A stretch of DNA of 64,000 bases. It comes from Nocardiopsis suaedae. Its GTDB lineage: Bacteria > Actinomycetota > Actinomycetes > Streptosporangiales > Streptosporangiaceae. The stretch covers positions 149,618 through 213,617 of the forward strand of contig NZ_JAQFWP010000003.1 in the NCBI RefSeq assembly GCF_027706745.1, in the 5' to 3' direction. The stretch's first letter is position 1. Every line of letters starts with the position of its first letter. Below are positions 18,264 to 28,921 of this stretch, in pieces. The notes below the pieces were generated by a model. It made no database searches. It saw only the letters and a list, made by a program, of their open reading frames with translations, and had not been told where the DNA came from. The position numbers were made by a program, and so were the translations under genes.

Positions 18264-18901
18264 AGCGCGCGCGGCACGCCGCGGTGGTGCGGCGCGCCGC
18301 CGCTCTGCTGCTCGACTACCCCGACCGGGGCATGCTGGAGCGCCTGCCCGCCGTGCGCGCGGCCGTCGACGAGCTGCCCGGGGGGTCGGCCCGCGACGGC
18401 CTCGCCGCGTTCTGCGACCACGCCGCCGGAACGGACGAGCTGGAGCTGGGCGCCCACTACGTCCAGACCTTCGACATGCGCCGCCGCCGGGCGCTGCACC
18501 TGACCTTCTACACCGACGGCGACACCCGCAGGCGCGGCCACGCCCTGGCCCGGCTGAAGGAGGTCTACGCGGCGCACGGCTGGCGTCCCGGACCGCACGA
18601 GCTGCCCGACCACCTGTGCGTGCTGCTGGAGTTCGCCTCCCGCGGCGACGCCGGGCAGGGGGAGGCACTGCTCCGCCGCTTCCAGCCCGGCCTGGAGCTG
18701 CTGCGGTCGGCGCTTCACCGGTTCGGCACGCCCTACGCCGGGGTGCTCGACGCGGTCGCGGCGACCCTGCCGCCCCCGGCCGCCGCCCAGCGCGACGCGG
18801 CGCGGCGCCTGGCCGCGCAGGGACCGCCCGCCGAGGACGTGGGCCTGGAGCCCTACGGCGGCCGGGCGCCGGGCAAGGAGGCGCTGCCGTGGCCGACATG
18901 A
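18260..18901 (+). CDS. narJ: nitrate reductase molybdenum cofactor assembly chaperone
   Basis: 213 residues, all-helical, from a GTG with GGAGGAG upstream; the GTGA overlaps the narH stop. The sequence has the NarJ/DmsD fold pattern (LLDYPDRGMLERLPAVRAA, HYVQTFDMRRRRALHLTFY near residue 75, HELPDHLCVLLEFA near 115). NarJ binds NarG before cofactor insertion and membrane attachment. The Pro-rich region near residue 175 is typical of family C-termini. The gene lies between narH and narI, the canonical order. Confidence 0.95.
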   Translation: MKRARHAAVVRRAAALLLDYPDRGMLERLPAVRAAVDELPGGSARDGLAAFCDHAAGTDELELGAHYVQTFDMRRRRALHLTFYTDGDTRRRGHALARLKEVYAAHGWRPGPHELPDHLCVLLEFASRGDAGQGEALLRRFQPGLELLRSALHRFGTPYAGVLDAVAATLPPPAAAQRDAARRLAAQGPPAEDVGLEPYGGRAPGKEALPWPT

Positions 18902-19620
18902 TGCTGTGGGGCGTCCTGCCCTATGTGGTGCTGGTGCTCTTCGTCGGCGGGGCGGTCTGGCGCTACCGCTACGACCAGTTCGGGTGGACGACTCGCTCCT
19001 CGGAGCTGTACGAGTCACGGCTGCTGCGCATCGGCAGCCCGCTGTTCCACTTCGGGCTGCTGGTCGTGATCATCGGTCATGCGGTGGGGCTGGTCGTCCC
19101 CCGGGACTGGACGCGCGCCGCGGGCGTCTCGGACGCCGCCTACCACGCGGTGGCCCTGGGCCTGGGCGCCGTCGCCGGGGTGTGCACGCTGGCCGGGGTG
19201 GCGCTGCTCATCTGGCGGCGCCGCACCACCGGCCCGGTGTTCAGCGCTACGACCGGCAACGACAAGCTCATGTACGCGGTGCTGGTGCTGGCGATCGTGG
19301 CCGGGCTGGCCACCACCCTGGTCTCCACCGCCGCCGAGTTCACCGGGGCGCACGAGCCGGACTACCGCACGACCGTCTCGGTGTGGTGGCGGAGCATCTG
19401 GGTGCTCTCCCCGGACGTGCCGGCCATGGCGGCCGCCGGGGCGGCGTTCAAGGTCCACGTCCTGGTGGGCATGGCGCTGTTCGCCGTCTTCCCCTTCACC
19501 CGGCTGGTGCACGCCTTCAGCGCGCCGTGGTTCTACCTGTTCCGGCCCTATGTCGTCTACCGCTCCCGGAGCGGCCGTACGGTGCCGGCGACCCGCCCGG
19601 CGCGGAGGGGATGGAGCTGA
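18889..19620 (+). CDS. narI: respiratory nitrate reductase gamma subunit
   Basis: 243 residues from a GTG with AAGGAGG seven bases upstream; it overlaps narJ by 13 bp. Five transmembrane helices carry the heme-b His ligands (FHFG and IGHAVGL in the second helix region, KVHVLVG and RLVHAFS near the end). The protein takes electrons from menaquinol and anchors NarGH at the inner face of the membrane. After the last helix it has a short basic tail. Confidence 0.95.
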   Translation: MADMMLWGVLPYVVLVLFVGGAVWRYRYDQFGWTTRSSELYESRLLRIGSPLFHFGLLVVIIGHAVGLVVPRDWTRAAGVSDAAYHAVALGLGAVAGVCTLAGVALLIWRRRTTGPVFSATTGNDKLMYAVLVLAIVAGLATTLVSTAAEFTGAHEPDYRTTVSVWWRSIWVLSPDVPAMAAAGAAFKVHVLVGMALFAVFPFTRLVHAFSAPWFYLFRPYVVYRSRSGRTVPATRPARRGWS

Positions 19621-20591
19621 TGGAACAGGCCGCGGCGCCGACGGTGCTGCCGTCGATGCCCCTGCAGGAGTGGGCCCGGACCAAGGAGACGCTGCACCGC
19701 TACGAGCAGATCGTGGGCAAGGTGCGCCTGGCCGCGAGCCCGCGGCGCAACCACTGGTGGAACGTGCCGTTCCACCTCACCGGGACGGGTCTGACCACGC
19801 GCCCGATGGGGGTGGTGGACGGCAACCCGCTGTTCACCGTCGACTTCGACTTCGTGCGGCACCTGCTGGTCGCCTCCACCGAGGAGGGGCGCACCGCGGC
19901 CTTCCCGCTGGCCGGGCACAGCGTCGCCTCGTTCTACCGGGAGCTGCTGAGCGTCCTGGACGGGCTGGGCGTGCACGTGGAGATCGCCCACCCCTACCCC
20001 TACGACCTGCCCGACGCGGGCCGCCCCTTCGCCGAGGACACCGAGCACGCGGCCTACGACCCGTCCTGGGCGAACCGGTACTGGAGGGTGCTGGGCCGGG
20101 TGGGGGAGATCCTGGAGGAGTTCGCCGCCGGGTACTCGGGAAAGACCAGCCCCGTGCACCATTTCTGGCACACCTTCGACATCGCGGTGACGCGCATCGG
20201 GGGAGTCCCCGTCCACCAGCCGGAGGAGGCGGGGCCGCTCATCCGCGAGGCCTACTCCGAAGAGGTGGTCAGCTTCGGCTTCTGGTTCGGCGACGACCGG
20301 GTCCCCGAGCCCGCGTTCTACTCCTACACCGCGCCCGAACCCGAGGGGCTGGACACGGCGCCCCTCCCCGAGGGGGCGGTGTGGGCCGAGAGCGGGCACG
20401 GGCACCTGGCGCTGCTGCCCTACGGCCGGGCGCGTGAGGCCGATGACCCGCGGGCGGCGGTGCTCGCCTTCTACCAGGCCGCCTACGAGGCCGGGGCGCC
20501 CCTGCTCGGGTGGGACACCGACCGGCTGGCCTGCCCCGGCGGCGTGACCGACCCGCACGACAAGCTGAGGAGCGACTGGTGGCAGATGTGA
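19620..20591 (+). CDS. DUF5996 family protein linked to narGHJI
   Basis: 323 residues; the ATG at 19620 overlaps the narI stop (TGATG), with GGAGGGG nine bases before, so it is translationally coupled to narI. An in-frame ATG at 19611 is less well placed. The sequence matches DUF5996: WARTKETLHRYEQIVGKVR at the start, NHWWNVPFHLTGTGLTT near residue 43, PVHHFWHTFDIAVTR near 180, and a Trp/Phe-rich C-terminal half with FGFWFG. The function is unknown. It contains many aromatic and His residues but no recognisable cofactor motif, signal or membrane segment. The coupling to narI suggests co-expression under nitrate respiration, though coupling may simply reflect dense packing. Confidence 0.8.
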   Translation: MEQAAAPTVLPSMPLQEWARTKETLHRYEQIVGKVRLAASPRRNHWWNVPFHLTGTGLTTRPMGVVDGNPLFTVDFDFVRHLLVASTEEGRTAAFPLAGHSVASFYRELLSVLDGLGVHVEIAHPYPYDLPDAGRPFAEDTEHAAYDPSWANRYWRVLGRVGEILEEFAAGYSGKTSPVHHFWHTFDIAVTRIGGVPVHQPEEAGPLIREAYSEEVVSFGFWFGDDRVPEPAFYSYTAPEPEGLDTAPLPEGAVWAESGHGHLALLPYGRAREADDPRAAVLAFYQAAYEAGAPLLGWDTDRLACPGGVTDPHDKLRSDWWQM

Positions 20592-20902
20592 GCCCCACGG
20601 TGACCGACGTCCCGGCGCGGCGGCGGTACGAGGCCCGCGACGCCGGGGCGGAGGGGACGGTCGCCGGGTTCGCCGAGTACCTGCTCGCGGGGGAGATGGT
20701 GGTCTTCACCCACACCGAGGTCGACCCGTCCTACGAGGGCAGGGGGATCGGCAGCGCGCTCGTCCGCGCGTCCCTGGACGACGTCCGTTCGCGCGGGATG
20801 GTGGTGCTGCCGCTGTGCCCCTTTTACAAGGGGTGGATCCAGCGCCACCCTGAGTACGAGGACCTCGTCTACCGGCGGCCGCCGAGCAGTGTGACCGACT
20901 AG
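20579..20902 (+). CDS. small GNAT-like N-acetyltransferase (YjdJ type)
   Basis: 107 residues from a GTG preceded by GAGGAG, overlapping the DUF5996 gene by 13 bp. The acetyl-CoA loop is visible as EGRGIGSALV (about residues 61-70), followed by the PLCPFYKGWIQRHPEYEDLV block that defines the short YjdJ/NATD1-like acetyltransferases, which are only about 95-110 residues long. The substrate is unknown; human NATD1 and bacterial members lack a defined target. It ends the nar-linked transcription unit. Confidence 0.85.
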   Translation: MADVSPTVTDVPARRRYEARDAGAEGTVAGFAEYLLAGEMVVFTHTEVDPSYEGRGIGSALVRASLDDVRSRGMVVLPLCPFYKGWIQRHPEYEDLVYRRPPSSVTD

Positions 20903-21038
20903 CGGCGGGGAAGGGCGCAGGTCACAGAACGGTTGTCATCCGACAACGGGTGGCGGAATCCGGTGTCCCGAGCGCATGCGGGGGTACTGAGGGGTCTTGC
21001 CCTCATTCCTCCCCCTGAAGCAAAGGAGCACCAGGGTC

Positions 21039-22496
21039 TTGGAGACCTTAAACGACCTCCTGGTCACCTCTACGGACGCGTTCTGGCAGTTCCTGCTCAT
21101 CCCGGTGCTGGCCGGGCTGAGCCTGTACTTCACCGTGCGGCTCGCCGGGGTGCAGATCCGCATGGTCCCCGACATGGTGCGCCAGCTGCGGGGCACGCCC
21201 GAGACGGCGCCCGACGGCAAGAAGGCCATCTCGCCGTTCCAGGCGTTCTCGATCTCCGCGGCGGCGCGCGTGGGCACCGGGAACATCGTCGGCGTCGCCG
21301 GCGCGATCGCCGTCGGCGGCCCCGGCGCCGTGTTCTGGATGTGGATCATGGCCCTGCTCGTGGGCTCCGCGAGCTTCGTGGAGTCCACCCTCGCGCAGCT
21401 GTACAAGGTGCGCGACGCGACCGGGTTCCGCGGCGGCCCCGCCTACTACATGCAGCACGGGCTCGGAGCCCGCTGGATGGGCGTGGTCTTCGCCGTGCTC
21501 ATCACGGTCACCTTCGGGTTCGTCTTCAACGCGGTGCAGTCCAACACCATCTCCGGTGCCGTGGCGAACTCGGTCGAGGTGGCCGGAGCGTCCGCCCCCG
21601 GCTGGCTGGCCCCGGCCGTCGGGGTGGCCCTGGTCGCGGTCACCGCGCTCGTCGTCTTCGGCGGCGTGCGCCGCATCGCGCACGTCACCCAGGGGCTGGT
21701 GCCGTTCATGGCGCTGCTCTACATCCTGATGGCGCTGCTCGTCGTCGTGCTCAACGCCGACCAGATCGGCCCGGTGTTCACGCTGATCTTCGAGAGCGCC
21801 TTCGGCCTGCGCGAGGTGGCCGGGGCCGCCCTGTGGACCGTCATCATCCAGGGCGTGCGGCGGGGCATGTTCTCCAACGAGGCCGGGCTGGGCTCGGCGC
21901 CCAACGCGGGAGCCACCGCCTCGGTCAGCCACCCGGTCAAGCAGGGGCTGGTGCAGACCCTGGGCGTCTACTTCGACACCCTGGTCATCTGCACCATGAC
22001 GGCCTTCCTGATCCTGGTCTCCAACCCGGTCTACGGCGAGGAGCGCGGGCCGGAGATGACGCAGGACGCGCTGCAGGCGGGCCTGGGCGCGTGGTCGGTG
22101 CACGCGCTGACCTTCGTCCTGCTGCTGCTGTGCTTCAGCTCCGTGCTGGGCAACTACTACTACGGCGAGGCCAACGTCCGCTTCCTCAGCCAGAAGAAGG
22201 GCGTGATGGCCGGCTTCCAGGTCGTCTTCCTGATCGCCACCTTCCTGGGCTCGATCGGCCAGGTGGCGCTGGTGTGGAGCCTGGCCGACACCACGATGGG
22301 CCTGATGGCGCTGGTCAACCTGCTGGCGATCGCGCCGTTGGGCGGGGTGGCCGTGCGGCTGCTGCGCGACTACCGCGACCAGAGCAGCAGGGGCGCCGAC
22401 CCGGTGTTCACCCGGGACCGGGTCCCGGGGATCACCGGGATCCAGTGCTGGGAGGGCGAGGAGGACGCCCGCGAGGACGCCGCGGCGCGGTCCTGA
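21039..22496 (+). CDS. sodium:alanine symporter (AGCS family)
   Basis: 485 residues from a TTG with AAAGGAG ten bases upstream (no nearer ATG or GTG fits). About 11 hydrophobic helices are present, with the AGCS hallmarks VGTGNIVGVAGAIAVGGPGAVFWMW (quoted in part, near residue 75), GGPAYYMQHGLG near 130 and RRGMFSNEAGLGSAP near 280. The family imports alanine or glycine with sodium. The C-terminal cytoplasmic tail is acidic. It is monocistronic: a strong terminator follows 7 bp after the stop. Confidence 0.92.
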   Translation: METLNDLLVTSTDAFWQFLLIPVLAGLSLYFTVRLAGVQIRMVPDMVRQLRGTPETAPDGKKAISPFQAFSISAAARVGTGNIVGVAGAIAVGGPGAVFWMWIMALLVGSASFVESTLAQLYKVRDATGFRGGPAYYMQHGLGARWMGVVFAVLITVTFGFVFNAVQSNTISGAVANSVEVAGASAPGWLAPAVGVALVAVTALVVFGGVRRIAHVTQGLVPFMALLYILMALLVVVLNADQIGPVFTLIFESAFGLREVAGAALWTVIIQGVRRGMFSNEAGLGSAPNAGATASVSHPVKQGLVQTLGVYFDTLVICTMTAFLILVSNPVYGEERGPEMTQDALQAGLGAWSVHALTFVLLLLCFSSVLGNYYYGEANVRFLSQKKGVMAGFQVVFLIATFLGSIGQVALVWSLADTTMGLMALVNLLAIAPLGGVAVRLLRDYRDQSSRGADPVFTRDRVPGITGIQCWEGEEDAREDAAARS

Positions 22497-22502
22497 CCCC
22501 GC

Positions 22503-22539
22503 CGGTCCCCGGCGCCCGGAGGCGGGGCGCCGGGGACCG
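22503..22539 (+). terminator. 15-bp stem terminator after AGCS symporter gene
   Basis: CGGTCCCCGGCGCCC (22503-22517) pairs perfectly with GGGCGCCGGGGACCG (22525-22539) around a 7-nt loop. There is no T tract, as is usual for actinobacterial terminators. Confidence 0.8.
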
Positions 22540-22673
22540 CTGCGCGAGGGAACCCGGCAAACCACGGATAAGGCGACGAACCACCGCAATGCGGGCGACG
22601 GGATGATGCCGGAACCGTCCCGACTCGCTAGTGTTCTACCTCACATCTGTGTGCCTGTTCCCAGGGGGACTGG

Positions 22674-23273
22674 ATGACCATCGTCTCGATCGAGCCCGCG
22701 ACCCCGGACCGCTGGAACGACCTGGAACGGATGTTCGGCCCCACAGGCGCCTACGGGCACTGCTGGTGCGCCTTCTTCCGGCGCCGGGCCAAGGACTACA
22801 CCGAGAGCGTCTCCTGCGCGCCCCCCGAACGCGGCCGTACCAACAAGGAGACCCTGCGCCGCATCACCCTCGACGGCAGGATCCCGGGCCTCATCGCCTA
22901 CGACGGTGCAGAGCCGTGCGGGTGGGTCGCCGTCTCGCCCCGCAGCGAGTTCGTCCGCCTCACCCGCTCGCGCGCGCTGCGCCCCGTCGACCCCGACGAG
23001 TCCGGGGTCTGGTCGGTGGTGTGCTTCTGGCTCCCTCCGCGCGGCCGCCGCAAAGGACTGGGCACCCGCCTGCTCGACGCCGCGATCGAGTACGCGCGCG
23101 CCGAAGGCGGCCGTGTGCTGGAGGCCTATCCCGTGGACACCGCGGGCGGCCGCGCACCCAGTGCGGAGGTGTACACCGGCACCGTCCGCATGTTCCGCAA
23201 GGCGGGCTTCACCTGTGGCGCCCACCCCGTGAGCGGGCGCCCCGTCGCACGCCTGGACCTCAAGGAGGCCTGA
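22674..23273 (+). CDS. GNAT family N-acetyltransferase
   Basis: 199 residues from an ATG with AGGGGG upstream. The acetyl-CoA binding segment is PRGRRKGLGTRLLDAAIEYA (about 121-140), followed by the beta-bulge segment and FRKAGFTC. The N-terminal HCWCAFFRRRAKDY block (about 29-43), rich in Cys and aromatic residues, is characteristic of a subgroup of actinobacterial GNATs with unknown substrates. It stands alone between the symporter terminator and the convergent SRPBCC gene (6 bp between stops). Confidence 0.85.
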   Translation: MTIVSIEPATPDRWNDLERMFGPTGAYGHCWCAFFRRRAKDYTESVSCAPPERGRTNKETLRRITLDGRIPGLIAYDGAEPCGWVAVSPRSEFVRLTRSRALRPVDPDESGVWSVVCFWLPPRGRRKGLGTRLLDAAIEYARAEGGRVLEAYPVDTAGGRAPSAEVYTGTVRMFRKAGFTCGAHPVSGRPVARLDLKEA

Positions 23274-23279
23274 CGGCCG

Positions 23280-23774
23280 TCAGGCCTCGGCGAGGCCGCG
23301 GATCCCCTCGACGGTGGCCCGCATGCCCTCCTCCAGCATGGTCAGGCGCTTCGTCACGATGCGGTCCGCGTCATGCGGCCGCTTCACGGCGATCTCGTCC
23401 ATCGGGCTGGGGTCGGGGCCGACGGCCATCGACTGGCGGAGCACGGTCCCTCCGTCCTCCGCGCGCAGGTCGAAACGCCAGGTGGCGACCCGCCGCCCGT
23501 CGGGCAGCAGGACGTGCCAGGCGAACGCGTGCGGCTCGTCGACCTCCACCACCTCGCTGGTGGTGGTCCATTCGCCCATGTAGTCGTTGCGGTTGCGGCC
23601 CGAGAAGCGCGCCCCGACCCGGGGGCCGTCGGCGCCGTCGATCCACTCGGCGCCCCGCAGCTCGCCGCTGAACCGCGGCGGAACGGTGATGTCCGAGGCC
23701 AGGGACCATACTTGCGCGGGTACGGCCCGGATGCGCGTCTCCACCTCGACGGTGCGGTCCTCAAGGGAGTACAT
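23280..23774 (-). CDS. SRPBCC (START/Bet v1-like) family protein
   Basis: 164 residues. The sequence begins [20 protein letters not shown], the typical first strand and helix of SRPBCC ligand-binding domains, and continues with alternating strands ([35 protein letters not shown]) and a long C-terminal helix. Such proteins form a cavity for hydrophobic ligands; members next to polyketide genes act as cyclases but no such context exists here. Ligand and function are unknown. It is divergent from copA. Confidence 0.85.
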   Translation of the reverse strand: MYSLEDRTVEVETRIRAVPAQVWSLASDITVPPRFSGELRGAEWIDGADGPRVGARFSGRNRNDYMGEWTTTSEVVEVDEPHAFAWHVLLPDGRRVATWRFDLRAEDGGTVLRQSMAVGPDPSPMDEIAVKRPHDADRIVTKRLTMLEEGMRATVEGIRGLAEA

Positions 23775-23830
23775 GCGCCGAATGTAGCCGGGGGCCGCGC
23801 GCTCCAGGCGGGTGGGCCGTCCTCGCTCTC

Positions 23831-23859
23831 TTGAATACCCTAGGGGGGTATGGTACCTA
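23831..23859 (+). promoter_or_regulatory. copA promoter with CsoR-type operator in the -35/-10 spacer
   Basis: TTGAAT (23831-23836) and TACCTA (23854-23859), separated by 17 bp, form a reasonable promoter. The spacer region carries ATACCCTAGGGGGGTAT (23835-23851), a pseudo-palindrome matching the G-tract-flanked TACCCN5GGGTA class bound by copper-sensing CsoR repressors. Binding there would block polymerase directly, and Cu(I) would relieve it. No csoR gene lies in this window. Confidence 0.8.
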
Positions 23860-23893
23860 TAGAGTGGTGGACGACGGACGAGAGGAACGCGGC

Positions 23894-26179
<2,286 letters not shown>

Positions 26180-26228
26180 TTGCGGTCGGGGTTGCGGTCC
26201 GACCGGAAAACCGAATGCCCAGCGCAGT

Positions 26229-26259
26229 GCGCCCCCGCGGTCACGGACCGTGGGGGCGC
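26229..26259 (+). terminator. hairpin terminator after copA
   Basis: GCGCCCCCGCGGTC (26229-26242) pairs with GACCGTGGGGGCGC (26246-26259), with one G-T pair in 14, around an ACG loop, 49 bp after the copA stop. Confidence 0.8.
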
Positions 26260-26360
26260 CCCTGTCGCCGTGGGCCCCGGGCCGCTACCGTTACCCGGCG
26301 TACCCCCCGGATCCGGGGCATTCCCGAACGTCCCGGCGAGCGACGAGAACGGAATCGGCA

Positions 26361-27698
26361 TTGGCGACCGGCCACCCCCCTCTGGAGCTGTACGACCCCG
26401 GCTTCCACGCCGACCACCACGCGGCCTACGCGCGGATGCGCAAAGAGCACGGACCCGTCGTCCCCGTGATGCTGGAGCCCGGCGTCGAGGGGCGCCTGGT
26501 GGTCGACTACGCACTGATCACCGCCTGGTGCCGGGACGAGCGCACCTTCAGCCGGGACGCGCGCCGGTGGAGGGACTGGCGCGAGGGGCGCATCCCCGAC
26601 GACTCCTCCCTGCTGGGGATGATGGGCCACCGGCCCAACGCCCTGTTCTCCGACGGCGAGGAGCACCGCCGGGTGCGGCGCGCCATGGTCGACTCCCTCA
26701 GCCCGTTCGAGCCCGGGCGGGTCGGCGCCGAGGCGCGGTCGGTCGCCGAGCGGCTCGTCGACGGCTTCTGCGAGCGCGGCGAGGCCGAGCTCATGGAGGA
26801 GTTCGCGCGGCCCCTGCCGCTGCTCGTCATGAACGGCATGTTCGGCATGGACCAGGAGTCCGGCCGCCGCTTCTTCACCGCCCTGCGCGACATGTGGGAC
26901 GGCGTGGACGCCGAACGGGCCAACGCCGAGCTGGAGCGGGTGCTCTCGGCCCACATCGACCGCAAGCGCGACCACCCCGGCGACGACATCACCAGCACGC
27001 TCATGCGGCACCGGGCCGGGCTCACCGACGAGGAGGTCCTGCAGCACCTGGTGCTCATGGTCGGGGCCGGGCACGAGCCCAGCGCCGCCCTGCTGTCCAA
27101 CTCGGTCCGGGTGCTGCTCACCGACCGCGCGCTCGGCGACGACCTGGCCGGGGCGCGCACCGGCATCGACGAGGCGATCGAGCGGGTCATGTGGAGCGCG
27201 CCGCCGGTCACCAACTACCCGGTGATGTACCCGGTGCGGGACGTGGAGGTGCCCGGCGGGTCCGTGGTGCCCGAGGGCACGCCGGTGCTGCTGGGCTTCG
27301 CCGCGGCCAACCGCTTCCTCTCCGAGGAGTACGCCGACCGCATGGACGACGCTCCCAACCGGGCCCACCTGGCCTGGGGCGTGGGCGCGCACCGCTGCCC
27401 GGCCAAGGACATCGCCACCGCCATCGCCGTCGCGGGGATCGAGGTGCTCGTCCGGCGCCTTCCCGGGCTGCGGCTCGGCGTCGCCCCCGACGAGCTCTCC
27501 TGGCGCGTCTCACCGTTCGCCCATGCGCTCACGCGGCTGCCCGTCGCGTTCACCCCCCAGGACCCGGAAGAGGAAGGAACGCCGTGGACCCCGTCCGACT
27601 CGGTACCGGAGACCTCCACCCCCAAGCGGCCGAGCTCCGAGAGGCCGGCGCAGTCGTCCCTGTCGAACTTCCTGGTGAGGTTGCTGCGTGGGCGGTGA
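26361..27698 (+). CDS. cytochrome P450 lacking the EXXR arginine (CYP157-like)
   Basis: 445 residues from a TTG at 26361 (weak GGAA upstream), so the start is tentative. The heme loop is WGVGAHRCPAKD with Cys346, and the I-helix has LMVGAGHEPSA. At the K-helix, where nearly all P450s have EXXR, this protein reads ERVMW (Glu274, Met277), so the arginine is missing. CYP157 enzymes of Streptomyces are known natural exceptions of this kind (EQSLW in CYP157C1). The last ~37 residues are out-of-frame with and overlap the N-terminus of the next P450, and look non-conserved. It is probably a monooxygenase or a divergent heme protein; substrate unknown. It may be co-transcribed with the second P450. 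Confidence 0.85.
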   Translation: MATGHPPLELYDPGFHADHHAAYARMRKEHGPVVPVMLEPGVEGRLVVDYALITAWCRDERTFSRDARRWRDWREGRIPDDSSLLGMMGHRPNALFSDGEEHRRVRRAMVDSLSPFEPGRVGAEARSVAERLVDGFCERGEAELMEEFARPLPLLVMNGMFGMDQESGRRFFTALRDMWDGVDAERANAELERVLSAHIDRKRDHPGDDITSTLMRHRAGLTDEEVLQHLVLMVGAGHEPSAALLSNSVRVLLTDRALGDDLAGARTGIDEAIERVMWSAPPVTNYPVMYPVRDVEVPGGSVVPEGTPVLLGFAAANRFLSEEYADRMDDAPNRAHLAWGVGAHRCPAKDIATAIAVAGIEVLVRRLPGLRLGVAPDELSWRVSPFAHALTRLPVAFTPQDPEEEGTPWTPSDSVPETSTPKRPSSERPAQSSLSNFLVRLLRGR

Positions 27699-28792
27699 CC
27701 CGCTACGAGACCGTGCGTGAGGTGGTCACCCGCCCGGACGTCAAGAAGAACCCGGTGCACTGGCGGGCCTGGCGGGAGGGGCGCATCCGCCCCGACTGGC
27801 AGCTCATCTCCTGGGTCGCCGCCGAGAACATGCTGGCCCGGGACGACGAGGACCACACCCGGCTGCGCAAGCTGGTGTCCAAGGCGTTCACCCCGCGCCG
27901 GGTGGAGGGCATGCGCGCCCGCATCGAGGAGCTGGTGGAGGGCCTGCTGGACCGGATGGCCGCCGGCGGCCCGGTCGCCGACGTCAAGGCCGACTACGCC
28001 TACCCGCTGCCGATGACGGTGATCAGCGACCTGTTCGGGGTGGACGACGACGGCTCCCGCGACGAGCTGCACCGGCGCATCGGGATGATGTTCGACCAGA
28101 CCATCACCCCCGAGCAGGCGCTGGAGAACCACGAGGGCACCCAGCGGTTCCTCGCCGGGCTGATCGAGCGCAAGCGGGCGGCCCCGGCCGACGACATGAC
28201 CAGCGCGCTCATCGCCGCGCGCGATGAGGACAACGACCGGCTCAGCGAGTCCGAGCTGGTCTGGACGCTCATCCTGATCATCGGCGCCGGGTTCGAGACC
28301 ACCATGAACCTGCTGACCAACGCGGTGCAGGCGCTGCTGACCCACCGCGACCAGCTCGACCTGGTGGTGCGCGGGGAGCGCCCCTGGAGCGACGCGGTCG
28401 AGGAGACGCTGCGCTGGAACACCTCGATCCAGAACGTGCCGCTGCGGTTCGCCGCCGAGGACCTGGTGATCGACGGCACGACCGTTCCCGCGGGCGACGC
28501 GCTGCTGGTCTCCTACGGGTCGGCCGGGCGCGACCCCCGGGCCCACGGGGACACCGCCGACCGCTTCGACCTCACGCGCGAGGACAAGGCGCACGTGTCC
28601 TTCTCGCACGGGCCGCACTACTGCCTGGGCGCCAACCTGGCCCGGATGGAGCTGAACACCGCGCTGCCCGCGCTCTTCCGGCGCTTCCCGGACATGGAGC
28701 TGGTGGACACCGAGCCCGAGCAGGTGCCCTCCATCGTCTCCAACGGCGTGGTCGCGCTGCGGGTGCGCCTCGGCGGGGAGCACACGGGCTGA
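27584..28792 (+). CDS. cytochrome P450 (CYP154-like)
   Basis: 402 residues from a GTG preceded by GAGGAAGGA; it overlaps the 3' end of the upstream P450 gene by 115 bp in another frame. Standard motifs are present: I-helix LIIGAGFETT, K-helix EETLRW (EXXR at 274-277) and heme loop FSHGPHYCLGA with Cys347. The pairing with an EXXR-less P450 matches the CYP157-CYP154 tandems of Streptomyces, which usually follow conservons (small GTPase, roadblock, DUF742 and sensor genes). No conservon is present here. CYP154 members hydroxylate steroids and other bulky substrates, but the natural substrate cannot be predicted. Confidence 0.92.
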   Translation: MDPVRLGTGDLHPQAAELREAGAVVPVELPGEVAAWAVTRYETVREVVTRPDVKKNPVHWRAWREGRIRPDWQLISWVAAENMLARDDEDHTRLRKLVSKAFTPRRVEGMRARIEELVEGLLDRMAAGGPVADVKADYAYPLPMTVISDLFGVDDDGSRDELHRRIGMMFDQTITPEQALENHEGTQRFLAGLIERKRAAPADDMTSALIAARDEDNDRLSESELVWTLILIIGAGFETTMNLLTNAVQALLTHRDQLDLVVRGERPWSDAVEETLRWNTSIQNVPLRFAAEDLVIDGTTVPAGDALLVSYGSAGRDPRAHGDTADRFDLTREDKAHVSFSHGPHYCLGANLARMELNTALPALFRRFPDMELVDTEPEQVPSIVSNGVVALRVRLGGEHTG

Positions 28793-28804
28793 GCCGGGCC
28801 GTCC

Positions 28805-28834
28805 GAGGGCGTGTCCGATTCCGGACACGCCCTC
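28805..28834 (+). terminator. 13-bp perfect hairpin after P450 pair
   Basis: GAGGGCGTGTCCG (28805-28817) and CGGACACGCCCTC (28822-28834) form a perfect stem with an ATTC loop, 12 bp after the P450 stop and 88 bp before the next gene. It ends the P450 unit. Confidence 0.85.
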
Positions 28835-28921
28835 AGATTCGGCGCGTCGGCGGGCATTTAGACTCGCTGACGGCGCGGCCGCGGCGGCCGGGCCGCCCCA
28901 GGACCCGAGGAAGCCCCACCC

